NCBI GenBank assembly: GCA_025357835.1
Contig: JANYLM010000041.1
Coordinates: 1 to 64,000 of the forward strand
Source: Gammaproteobacteria bacterium
Lineage (GTDB): Bacteria > Pseudomonadota > Gammaproteobacteria > Steroidobacterales > Steroidobacteraceae
Length of the DNA stretch: 64,000 bases
Direction: 5' to 3'
The notes below the pieces were generated by a model. It had not been told where the DNA came from and made no database searches. It was given only the letters and a program-made list of their open reading frames with translations. The position numbers and the translations under genes are program-made. This document shows, in pieces, positions 7,016 through 14,569 of the stretch. Position 1 is the stretch's first letter. Each line of letters starts with the position of its first letter.

Positions 7016-7642
7016 TTATTCCCCCGGCGGCCGATCCTCGCTAGGCATAGAGACGCTCTGGACGGGAATGGCATGTTGCGCATTGGGGTCCGTGAGCCCA
7101 ACCTCCTCAATGGCGGATATCATTTGCGCCATGTCGGTGCGTTCTTGAAGGGCTTCGGCTTGGGGATCCTGGCGATCTTTCACCATCGGCAAATCGCGCC
7201 GCAATTCTTCAATGAGATGGATGAGTTTACTCACCTTCTGCTCGGTTACCAGATTCACTTGTAGAGCTAAGTGGGTATGCTGTTGCTCCAATTTCGACTG
7301 CCGGTTCTGCGCGATTAACACCACGGTTGTCGTGACCAACGAGGTAAAGGTCATTATCCCATCCAACCACTCAAAAGGTGGCGTATCCCACGATCGAAAT
7401 CCTAGAATCCGCGCCGCGCTATTAACCGCAACCCACGCCGCAATCACCCCGATCAATCCATACAAATAGAGGGGCCTAGCTATGAGGCGGCTAACATGCT
7501 CCAGGCGCCGTTGCGAACCAGAGACTGATTCCCATTCCTTGCGCCGCAATGCGACAACGCTCTCAATATTTTCATCAATGTGATGGCCTACGGCCGAAAC
7601 GCCGAGCGAGGGGTTGGATTGATTCTTTTGGGGTGCGGGCAC
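7016..7642 (-). CDS. DUF1003-like membrane protein
   Basis: The 208-residue protein has two membrane helices (YLYGLIGVIAAWVAVNSAAR at about 74-95 and DGIMTFTSLVTTTVVLIAQN at about 113-133) followed by QNRQSKLEQQ and a helical HTHLALQVNLVTEQKVSKLI segment, the signature arrangement of DUF1003. The function of the family is unknown; members often accompany stress and metal-homeostasis genes. The N-terminal 60 residues are soluble and charged, and the C-terminal tail is acidic. It sits in the minus-strand set with the YqjE-, YqjD- and DUF3618-like genes. Confidence 0.75.
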   Translation of the reverse strand: MPAPQKNQSNPSLGVSAVGHHIDENIESVVALRRKEWESVSGSQRRLEHVSRLIARPLYLYGLIGVIAAWVAVNSAARILGFRSWDTPPFEWLDGIMTFTSLVTTTVVLIAQNRQSKLEQQHTHLALQVNLVTEQKVSKLIHLIEELRRDLPMVKDRQDPQAEALQERTDMAQMISAIEEVGLTDPNAQHAIPVQSVSMPSEDRPPGE

Positions 7643-7693
7643 GTTAATTACCTCAGTGTGACTTGCTTCTGGTGGCTCGCTAGTTAGAATTAC

Positions 7694-8218
7694 TCAGCGT
7701 CGTGAGTGTTTGAGTGAGCGCGACCACGTGTTAGGTGACCCACAGGGATTGTAAAACGCCACTACCTTTACGAAGCGACGTTGGCCAGACGCATTCATCC
7801 GGGGATCGATAGGCGACCCGCTGAATCGCTTCCGGCAGGCGCTGGTGGGTGCCCAACAGGACCTCGATAGAGCAGAGTTGCTCGCAGCTTCGCTCTTCCG
7901 CTGTTGGCGGCGCAATCCCCCCAGACACGCCGTACATTCCGCGCCGAAGAGGAAGATCTGCGCGGTGTAATAGAGCCACAGCAGCAGCGCGGCAAACGAG
8001 GAGGCGGCTTCAAACGCGGACGGCTGAGTCGAATGCGCTAGATACAAGCCCACCACCCCACCGGCCAATCTCAAATAATATCGCGGTAAGTGCACGCCGA
8101 TCAGTACGCCTTTCCATGGCAGTCGCCGAGCGGGCATATAGCGATAAATAATCGCCAAGAGCGTGCCCACCAACGCAAGTGATAATACGAGGTCGAGCCC
8201 TCCTATCACGCCCACCAT
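7694..8218 (-). pseudogene. YihY/BrkB-family membrane protein, frameshifted and truncated
   Basis: Pieces of a YihY/BrkB C-terminal half appear in alternating frames. Frame one gives LLAIIYRYMPARRLPWKGVL and IG; a second frame gives ALTAILFEIGRW; then frame one resumes with VVGLYLAHSTQPSAFEAASS and LLLWLYYTAQIFLFGAE; a third frame continues TRVWGD. Spacing to the family pattern suggests a 1-base loss near 8094, a 1-base gain in the C-run at 8056-8059, and a 1-base gain near the codons after GAE (about 7934). The N-terminal half is absent. Intact members are inner-membrane proteins of about 300 residues. This copy is almost certainly non-functional unless the sequence is error-prone here. Confidence 0.72.
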
Positions 8219-8438
8219 GCCCGGATGCGCAGCGGCTGTCTATTTGAGGCAAGCGCTGACACTCTGGTATGGCCTCAACCCTATGCACAAAATACAGAAT
8301 TGTCTGCGCTTCCTTTGCCTCTCCCGAGTTGCTCTCCAAATCCGGGTACGAGCTTTGAGGTAAAACTCTTCGCTTTAGTAACGGCAACCCAGATGCGAAC
8401 CCCTTCGATTTCATCCAGTCTTTCCTGTACAGGACCAA

Positions 8439-8699
8439 TCACTGCACGCTCGCGCGGGTGCGACTACCCTCTGGGGCGGAGCTGGGTACATAGATATACC
8501 GTCGTCTTTTCCTTCCGATTAGAGAAAGCAGCAGCCCCCCACCCAAGGCCGCAGCCAAGAAAACGCCGGGTTTATTCTCAAAATGTTGGCGCCAGTCGGT
8601 CGCCGACTTCACTCTTTGCTCGAGCTCACTCAAATTCGCGCTCAACTCTTCGCGCGTACTTCTAATGTGACTCTTTATTTGGCCTGATGTTTCGTCCAT
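8439..8699 (-). CDS. DUF3618-family small membrane protein
   Basis: The start at 8699 gives 86 residues (MDETSGQIKSHIRSTREELS at the N-terminus, then ANLSELEQRVKSATDWRQHF), one membrane helix (GVFLAAALGGGLLLSLIG) and a basic tail. This is the DUF3618 pattern: an N-terminal helical segment with a TR..L...L..L..R signature before a C-terminal membrane anchor. GGAG lies about 9 bases upstream of this start; the longer frame from 8837 has no family match. The start lies inside the 3' end of the upstream YqjE-like gene (25-base overlap), so the two are coupled. Role unknown. Confidence 0.8.
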   Translation of the reverse strand: MDETSGQIKSHIRSTREELSANLSELEQRVKSATDWRQHFENKPGVFLAAALGGGLLLSLIGRKRRRYIYVPSSAPEGSRTRASVQ

Positions 8700-9064
8700 A
8701 CCCCACTCTCCTTCACTAGCGTTGCGGATGCCGAGGATCGGATTTGCCTCATTTTCCTCAAATGACCCGCGCCCACCCTGAACGTCATGGCGCAAAGGAC
8801 GGCAAGCGCTATTGCCATCAGGAGAGCGGCGGCCCAATGGGGAACGATATAGAGGAGCGCAAAAAAAATGCTACTAAGCAAAAACGCTAGGGCAAAAAAG
8901 GCGCTTACTCCGCCAATGCCGAGCCATACAGCGACGTGCTGGGTTCTCCCCAACTCCTCCCGCAGCTCAGCCTTTGCCAACCTGACTTCGGAGCGGATGA
9001 TCTCTTGGACATTGCCAAAAATATCTTTCAACACGCAAGAGATAGGTCGATCCCTCGAACCCAT
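8675..9064 (-). CDS. YqjE-like phage-holin-family membrane protein
   Basis: The 129-residue protein has an N-terminal amphipathic helix (DIFGNVQEIIRSEVRLAKAE), then two membrane helices (AVWLGIGGVSAFFALAFLLS and AALLMAIALAVLCAMTF). This is the YqjE/holin superfamily 6 layout; YqjE in E. coli is encoded with the ribosome-associated inner-membrane protein YqjD. Here too the DUF883-like gene lies just upstream (25-base gap) and DUF3618 overlaps downstream. No lysis genes are near, so a phage role is unlikely. Confidence 0.8.
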   Translation of the reverse strand: MGSRDRPISCVLKDIFGNVQEIIRSEVRLAKAELREELGRTQHVAVWLGIGGVSAFFALAFLLSSIFFALLYIVPHWAAALLMAIALAVLCAMTFRVGAGHLRKMRQIRSSASATLVKESGVWTKHQAK

Positions 9065-9089
9065 AGCTATTTTCTCCGTATTTAGAGAT

Positions 9090-9482
9090 TTAATCTGTGC
9101 TTGAGAACGCTTTGCCTAATAGTAATCCAATAGCTGCCGCAACCAAGAGCGCCGGACCCGGGTGATTCTTTATCAGGGCCTTAACGTCTTCAACCATCGC
9201 ATCCACATGGTGGCCACGAATATATTCTGCAGTGGACGTGATTTTGTCAGCGGCATCGTGCGCCACCCTTGCCACCCGCTCACCCCCGGGCAAGCGCTCT
9301 GGCCGATCGTGCAGACTCGCCGCCGCCGCAACGAGAACGCTATCGATGTGAGCCGTTGCAGAGTGCCCCAGCTCGAGGGGCTTGGTTTTGAGCTGCGAGT
9401 CCACGTTGGACGCCTTGTTGGAAGAACTAGGAACACCCGAAGATGAAACCGACAAACCGCCCGAAAACTTATCTGTAGACAT
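9090..9482 (-). CDS. YqjD/ElaB (DUF883)-like membrane-anchored protein
   Basis: The 130-residue product has a Ser-rich N-terminus, a helical middle (ERVARVAHDAADKITSTAEY) and the C-terminal DUF883-like end: VEDVKALIKNHPGPALLVAA, then IGLLLGKAF. In E. coli, YqjD, ElaB and YgaM are stationary-phase proteins that anchor 100S or 70S ribosomes to the inner membrane. The order DUF883-like, YqjE-like, small helical membrane protein copies the E. coli yqjD-yqjE-yqjK set. Detailed function here is inferred. Confidence 0.75.
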   Translation of the reverse strand: MSTDKFSGGLSVSSSGVPSSSNKASNVDSQLKTKPLELGHSATAHIDSVLVAAAASLHDRPERLPGGERVARVAHDAADKITSTAEYIRGHHVDAMVEDVKALIKNHPGPALLVAAAIGLLLGKAFSSTD

Positions 9483-9904
9483 GATTTACTGCCTTGGTTC
9501 GGATGTTTGGAGTGAGGGAGAATGGTCTAAGCAACTCGCGGTGTCTGTAGGGCTAATACGCGTTAGAATCATCACTTCTCCTACGTTTGCCGTGCGGTTC
9601 GCGGCGGCCCAACGCCAGTTGCACGACGTTCATGGCAGCCAGGCCGAAATCTGCCCCCTGATCATTTAGCCGGCGGCGCGTTGCTGCGAAACGGTCGCCA
9701 AGGAACCCGTCCTGACCCTTGCTTTATGCCCTACGGACCCAGACGCAATTGCCGCTCGTGTGTCCACAACCGACCCTTTTCGGAATGCGAGAAAAAAGCG
9801 CAGCTATCGTTCCCGCATCAAACGCGATAACTCCTGCATCAGCTAGGACCCCAAGCTCTAGCAAGGAACGAGTGAATCCCCCTAATTCTTAGTGTGGCAG
9901 CGAA
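9483..9904. other. Intergenic region with a 55-codon open frame of unknown origin
   Basis: No gene is firmly supported. On the minus strand 9888-9724 is open for 55 codons with protein-like composition (RSLLELGVLADAGVIAFDAG, then TIAALFSRIP), but there is no good start or known family; it may be the tail of a lost gene. The region also carries the promoter for the DUF883-like gene, whose exact position I cannot fix. Confidence 0.3.
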
Positions 9905-10471
9905 TTACGCAGCCCCCTTTTTGGCAAGGTGTTGAGCCTTTGTGATGAGACGGCGCCCACTCCCTGGACCTCGTACTTTTATAACTCTAAATTCTTTACC
10001 GATCATTCGATGGTAGTTGATGAAAAACTCCGCGAGCTCCTTGCAGAATACCTTACCCAAATCGTCAATCCGTTTCACACTGGCAAAGCTGTGGTTCTCC
10101 CGCTCGATCGCGATGATCCGGTCATTTCTCACGTGCCTTTTTTTGTCTATCTGTTCGCCCTCAATTACGCCAATTACGCGGCACTGCAACCGGCACCCCA
10201 CAAAGGCGGGTTCATCCATAAGCACCAATACATCGAGAGGGTCTCCGTCGCCTCCGAGAGTTGAGGGGACAAAGCCGAAGTCGTATGGGAAAGCCATTCC
10301 GGCAGGCAGCACTTGCTTTAGATCGAAAATGCGGGCCTCCTCGTCGAATGCATACTTGTTTCGGCTGCCCTTCGGGGTCTCAATGATCACCGTCACTTCT
10401 TCGGAATGAGGCTCAAATGCGGGCAACGCCGCTGGGTTCGCGAGGCCTAGACGGACTTTTATTTGTGCCAA
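9905..10471 (-). CDS. ppa: Inorganic pyrophosphatase (family I)
   Basis: The protein hydrolyses diphosphate to two phosphates. At 188 residues it shows the family I pattern: PKGSRNKYAFDEEARIFDLK, FPYDFGFVPSTLGGDGDPLD with the metal-binding DGDPLDVLVLMD core, and the acidic DKKRHVRNDR loop. Catalytic Asp residues of the DxDPxD motif are present. The start is TTG at 10471, as a TAG lies four codons upstream in frame and no ATG is available; AGG sits 10 bases before it. The sequence differs from the usual proteobacterial housekeeping Ppa (extended N-terminus LANPAALPAF). It lies in the accessory region rather than near core genes, so it may be a second copy. Confidence 0.88.
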   Translation of the reverse strand: MAQIKVRLGLANPAALPAFEPHSEEVTVIIETPKGSRNKYAFDEEARIFDLKQVLPAGMAFPYDFGFVPSTLGGDGDPLDVLVLMDEPAFVGCRLQCRVIGVIEGEQIDKKRHVRNDRIIAIERENHSFASVKRIDDLGKVFCKELAEFFINYHRMIGKEFRVIKVRGPGSGRRLITKAQHLAKKGAA

Positions 10472-11041
10472 GGTTATCTACCTAAGTAGTGTTGGTATAG
10501 AAGCAGTTCAGTCCATATCCTCGGGACGGATTTATCGCGATTTGGCCTGAAGTGGCAAGTTAGCTGGATACGATTCGTACGCCGGAATATTCTGACATTG
10601 ACAGTCGGCAACCCACTCTTATGCTCACTCGCAAGAACGAGGAGCATGCGGGGCGTGCCTAATTGAACCAAGGCGATGGCCTACTGGTAGGCGCGCGGCA
10701 TCACAATCTGGAGAGTGTTGTTGAATTTCCGGGCTCTTATCACATGCGAGGCCTGACAGGCCCTTGGGCTATGACAACCAGCGCCATCATGAAGCGCGAG
10801 TACTGAGTCATGTCTTCAACACGGCATACGCGAATAAGATGTTAAGTTGGCCTCACAACGCAATCGCGTTGTTCATGCGGGTCCGCAACTCGCCCGGAGC
10901 CGACGTCGCGGGGTTGGTAAACAAATCGCTTCCTCCTTGGCATAGGTACTAACATATGGGGCGGTGCGGCGGATACTCGCAGAAAAGAGCTTTTTATTTG
11001 GCAGACCACGGGGCCAATGCGCGGGGGCAAAGGACAGTGCA
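10472..11041. other. Intergenic region, no gene supported
   Basis: This stretch of 570 bases separates divergently transcribed ppa and the DUF6328-like gene, so both promoters should lie here. Open frames at 10474-10671 (minus) and 10764-10952 (plus) have no family features and cysteine/arginine-scattered translations, so they are not called. I see no clear repeats or RNA structure. Confidence 0.4.
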
Positions 11042-11506
11042 ATGGGTACTGACACGTTCAAAAAAGAATCCCTGGCGGAAGAAGTTGATCATATTATTGA
11101 GGAAAGTCGGATGGTGCTGCCTGGCATCCAGACATTATTTGGCTTTCAGCTTATTGTGGTGTTCAATCAGCGATTTGCCGAGCGGCTTCCCTCTCTCGGT
11201 CAAGTGCTGCATTTGGCAGCCCTCGTCCTTGTAGCGTTGGCCATCGGTTTGATCATGGCGCCGGCCGCGTACCATCGAGAGGCTGAGCGCGGCACGATTT
11301 CCAGGTACTTAGCCAACTACGCGTCGCGCTTGATCATGATAGCGATGCTGCCCCTCCTAATCGCCATATCGATCGAAGTGGCCTTGGTCGCCTATGCGGT
11401 GCTCGCGCTTTTGTGGGTCAGTGCGCTCTGTGGCGTCGCATTGGCGCTATTCTTTTTTGGTCTGTGGTTCGTCTTTCCGGCTCTTCATCGCCGCGCTACT
11501 CAGTGA
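11042..11506 (+). CDS. DUF6328-like membrane protein
   Basis: From ATG 11042 (AAGGAC 7 bases upstream) the protein has 154 residues: a short acidic N-terminus (LAEEVDHIIEESRMVLPGIQ), then four likely membrane helices (LFGFQLIVVFNQ region; LAALVLVALAIGLIMAP; LIMIAMLPLLIAISIEVAL; LLWVSALCGVALALFFFGLW). The EESRMVLPGIQTLFGFQ segment is typical of DUF6328, whose members occur in actinobacteria and proteobacteria without a known role. The longer frame from 10964 lacks support. It faces away from ppa and ends the accessory set of stress-type membrane genes. Confidence 0.72.
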   Translation: MGTDTFKKESLAEEVDHIIEESRMVLPGIQTLFGFQLIVVFNQRFAERLPSLGQVLHLAALVLVALAIGLIMAPAAYHREAERGTISRYLANYASRLIMIAMLPLLIAISIEVALVAYAVLALLWVSALCGVALALFFFGLWFVFPALHRRATQ

Positions 11507-11603
11507 TTAGCGAGCGCAACAGCCGCTTCGGCATTAGCGACTTAGCTTTCGCCTAATTATCGTTTCGTCATCCTCGTCACGGAGGTTCTCGCCCGGGGCA
11601 TCC

Positions 11604-12857
11604 TCAATTATTTTGCAGGCCCCCAATTAGCCCCCAGGCTCGCCCTCCGAACTGGAATCGGTAGCGGGCGCTTATTTGGGTCTGGGTTTCGGGGAGCGAA
11701 GATGGCTGGGCAAAAAGGCTGCGCGGTGGGAACCGGCTCAAGACGCGGATCCATTCAGTGACCAGCTGCCAATGGTCGTCAAAATCGTGAGTCCACGCCG
11801 CTGTCCAGGCGTGTGCTGTTTCGTTGCTCGGTGGTCCGAAGAAGCCGCGCAATTGATGTGTTCCAAAGCTATCGAAGCGCGCCGTCAGCCGCTCCCGACC
11901 CCATTCTAGGCTCGCGAGCCCAAATGCCGCATGGTATCTCATCAGGAATTGGTCGTAGCCCAGAGACTCCGCCCCAATGGCAGTGTCTCCGTCGATATAC
12001 TGGGCGATGAATGTCCAGCGTGTCGTCGGCTCCAGTCGTGCGCCGAAACTTGAAAAGCGGGTTCGCCAAGCACCGCCTCCCGCTGCCGTCGAAGCGCCGG
12101 GGTCGGCTCGATTGTCGTAGCGCAGCGCCCGAATCTCGAGCCGGTCGTGACGTCGCCAGGTAAGGCCGGCGTAATACCCGGGCTTGCGGTCCATCTCGTG
12201 ATAGAACGTTATCGGTGGCCGACCTAGGCCACCGAACAGAGTCGAAGGGCGATCGGTGATCGCGAAACCCCGATCGGCAATCAGCGCGCCCGCTGGGTCG
12301 TTCCACGCATACGCGGCCGCGATCAACGCAACATCGCCGAGGTAGCCGCTACTTGCGCCAAGCCAGCGCACCTCCAGTTCCGCGCCTATCGTGCGAAATT
12401 CCTCCCCCAGCCAAGTGTTGAGGGCCGAGGGCGTGATGGAGTACACGTCGCTCCAGCCTGCGCCGCGGTTTTCGAGTGAAACAGGCATATGGAACGCGCC
12501 CACTCGAGCACGCCAGCGAATTGCATTTGTCGGAAATGGTCGCACGTCTACCCAGAACTCGCTCAAGTCGACCGGGTTTCGATCATGATCACCGTAGGCA
12601 TCGACGACTGTGTGCAATGTCACGATGTCCGACAATCGCAGGCGCGAAGCCATGAAAGCTCTGCCGAGACGCAGGCCTTCGTGATCGGGATCGAAGCGAA
12701 GGGTTCCGAGTCCTCCATCGAGGTATGACAATTCCCCAGCGGAGTGCACCCAGCGCACATCGAATGCGCCAACGACGTTCAGCTGGTCATCCGCCGTCGC
12801 GAAGCCGGCCCAGAGAATCGCCATCAAGCATGCTGCGTAGCGGCGGGCCTCCATCAA
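11604..12857 (-). CDS. Outer-membrane beta-barrel (porin-like) protein
   Basis: The 417-residue protein begins with a signal peptide (ARRYAACLMAILWAGFATAD) and continues with alternating amphipathic strands rich in aromatic residues and turns (GYYAGLTWRRHDRLEIRALR, WTFIAQYIDGDTAIG, HAWTAAWTHDFDDHWQLVTE). This is the composition of a 14-18 stranded barrel such as porins or alginate/phosphate porin-like channels. The C-terminal residue is Asn and not Phe, which is unusual for barrel proteins recognised by BamA. Its start overlaps the upstream cupredoxin gene (ATGA), so the two are coupled; the pair suggests a periplasm/outer-membrane function. Substrate unknown. Confidence 0.7.
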   Translation of the reverse strand: MMEARRYAACLMAILWAGFATADDQLNVVGAFDVRWVHSAGELSYLDGGLGTLRFDPDHEGLRLGRAFMASRLRLSDIVTLHTVVDAYGDHDRNPVDLSEFWVDVRPFPTNAIRWRARVGAFHMPVSLENRGAGWSDVYSITPSALNTWLGEEFRTIGAELEVRWLGASSGYLGDVALIAAAYAWNDPAGALIADRGFAITDRPSTLFGGLGRPPITFYHEMDRKPGYYAGLTWRRHDRLEIRALRYDNRADPGASTAAGGGAWRTRFSSFGARLEPTTRWTFIAQYIDGDTAIGAESLGYDQFLMRYHAAFGLASLEWGRERLTARFDSFGTHQLRGFFGPPSNETAHAWTAAWTHDFDDHWQLVTEWIRVLSRFPPRSLFAQPSSLPETQTQISARYRFQFGGRAWGLIGGLQNN

Positions 12858-13639
12858 TACGCCCAGTCCGTGCGCCGTGGCCGCGGCTCCGGGCGAGCGC
12901 GAAGCTCGCGGATTAACTGTATTCGGCTGGTCGTGGTCTCATGCTGATCCACATGCACATTGTGAATGAGTGTTTGGGAGGGATCCGCAATTATCGGGCT
13001 CCATACGCTAATTCGATAGTCGCCACCTGGTAGCTCCTGCAGATTCAACATGCCGCCGCTATCCGTCTTGCCGAAGAATGGTGCGTCGGTCACGTAAATG
13101 TAGCCCACCATCTCGTCGTGAATATTGCAGCCGAGCACGACGAGCCCCTCATGCTCGAAGGTTATCGGTGGATGACGTACACCCTTATAGAGCGGGAGCT
13201 GGAAATGTTTGGCCTCTGAGAATGAATAGACCTGGTGACTGACCGTGTCGTTGTTCGGGAATTCGACACTGGTTCCGACGGCAACCACGAGAACGCGTGG
13301 CGTAAACGCGAGGTCGCGCTGGTCCATGATTGCGGTGGCCGCAGATTGCCGATAAGCGCGCGGCACCGCGGGTGCCACGGTTACTACGGCCTCGCTCACA
13401 CCCTGCCCTAGTCGGTCAACTACCGTCACGGCCAGCTCGCCGGCTGAACAGCCCGTCGCGCCGATCAACGCGACCAGCCACGAAAATGCGATTTTGTTGG
13501 CGAAATGCTGCGTCGCGATCGCGAACCGTGCCGCAGATCGACCGCTCGCGCCCAAGCGGCGGCAACCAGACGAGACAGTATGGGACATGCCAGACATACG
13601 AGTACTTTGAGTCATTGTCTGCAGTTTCTGCTTTCGCAT
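12854..13639 (-). CDS. Cupredoxin-like periplasmic (methylamine-utilisation-type) protein
   Basis: The 261-residue protein has a hydrophobic segment near residues 48-64 (IAFSWLVALIGATGC) that could be a late signal or lipobox, so the true start may be internal. The folded part, residues 68-185, carries a type 1 copper set: His135 (NNDTVSHQVYSF), Cys171, His174 and Met177 (VLGCNIHDEMVGY). After it comes a carboxypeptidase-regulatory-like beta domain (GMLNLQELPGGDYRISVWSP). Proteins of this layout are annotated as methylamine-utilisation or plastocyanin-like. No methylamine dehydrogenase genes are near, so an electron-transfer or copper role is inferred only. It is first in a two-gene operon with the beta-barrel protein. 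Confidence 0.75.
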   Translation of the reverse strand: MRKQKLQTMTQSTRMSGMSHTVSSGCRRLGASGRSAARFAIATQHFANKIAFSWLVALIGATGCSAGELAVTVVDRLGQGVSEAVVTVAPAVPRAYRQSAATAIMDQRDLAFTPRVLVVAVGTSVEFPNNDTVSHQVYSFSEAKHFQLPLYKGVRHPPITFEHEGLVVLGCNIHDEMVGYIYVTDAPFFGKTDSGGMLNLQELPGGDYRISVWSPIIADPSQTLIHNVHVDQHETTTSRIQLIRELRARPEPRPRRTDWAY

Positions 13640-13811
13640 CCTTGCGCTAGTACTCGGAATCGTTACCCTTCTGCATAGCAGCTCTCATGTACGCAGTTTT
13701 CAGTGTCATCTATGCGTACTACACGGGGATCGTCAGACTGGCACCGCCGGTCTTGTCGGTAATTCAGGATGGAGACCCACCTCGTAGGTTCACGTTGGCC
13801 GGTGGCGTTTT

Positions 13812-14525
13812 TCACAGAGTGCGCAGGTTCTCCGACTCTCGCCGTAGATCCTTCAGGAATTGCTCGAGTTCCGCCTTGCGCTGCGCTAGCCGTGCGCGAC
13901 CGGCCGGCGACAATACCCGTGCCGGAACCTTGGCCAAATTGTCATCGAGCATTGCGACGGCCTTCGGGCCGTTCGGGTTGCCGCCGTTGGGGTCGACCAG
14001 CGCCATGATTCTTGCCACCCCAATCGCGCCCAGCCAATCGAGGGCATCCGCGTCGTGTAAATATAGCGCCTCGGGACCACTGGGATCGCGATAGAACATA
14101 TGCGTGCGGATCGCCCCCCGGACGGCATCGATCTTCGCCATCGGAAAGGCGGTTCCTTTCAAAATCGTATGCACTATGTCCGCCGCGACATCGGAGTGAT
14201 CGAGCTTTTCGTTTTCCCATGGCGGGAATGCGGCCATGTCATGCAGATAGGCTGCGGCGAACAGCACATCGTCATCGAGGGTCACGTTATCGGCCGCGGC
14301 CAATTCTCGGGCAAGTGCATAGTCGCGCTGCGAATGTGAGTATCCCCAGGCAGGATTCTTGAAGTGCTGGACAGCCAAATCACGCACTACGGCGTGCCAG
14401 TCGGCGGTGGCGGCCGGATGCGAAGCGGGCGGCTCCGCGGCCACCGCCACTGTGCCAGCGAGGCAGACCGCGAACATGCTCACTCTCCAGAATGTCGGCC
14501 GGTGGGTTTCATGCCGTGTAGCCAT
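13812..14525 (-). CDS. Secreted HD-domain phosphohydrolase-like protein
   Basis: The start at 14525 is preferred: GGAG lies 9 bases before it and it gives a signal peptide (FWRVSMFAVCLAGTVAVAAE) directly. A TTG at 14552 would add nine residues. The 237-residue product has HD-superfamily motifs: His64 (WGYSHSQRDYA), His95-Asp96 (AAAYLHDMAAF), a further His near 132, and Asp in HDADALDWLGAIG. HD hydrolases cleave nucleotides or other phosphoesters with bound metals; export to the periplasm is uncommon for this fold. It follows boxR by about 45 bases on the same strand, but no benzoate-related function is apparent. Confidence 0.78.
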   Translation of the reverse strand: MATRHETHRPTFWRVSMFAVCLAGTVAVAAEPPASHPAATADWHAVVRDLAVQHFKNPAWGYSHSQRDYALARELAAADNVTLDDDVLFAAAYLHDMAAFPPWENEKLDHSDVAADIVHTILKGTAFPMAKIDAVRGAIRTHMFYRDPSGPEALYLHDADALDWLGAIGVARIMALVDPNGGNPNGPKAVAMLDDNLAKVPARVLSPAGRARLAQRKAELEQFLKDLRRESENLRTL

Positions 14526-14569
14526 ATTTATTGTCTCCGTATGTATTGCCAAGATAGTAGGCTGTGCAG

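Noticed and set aside
9382-9669. Plus-strand open frame antisense to the DUF883-like gene
   Set aside because: Overlaps a well-supported gene on the other strand and has no family pattern.
10764-10952. Small plus-strand open frame in the ppa/DUF6328 gap
   Set aside because: No ribosome binding site, no family feature, scattered Trp/His/Arg.
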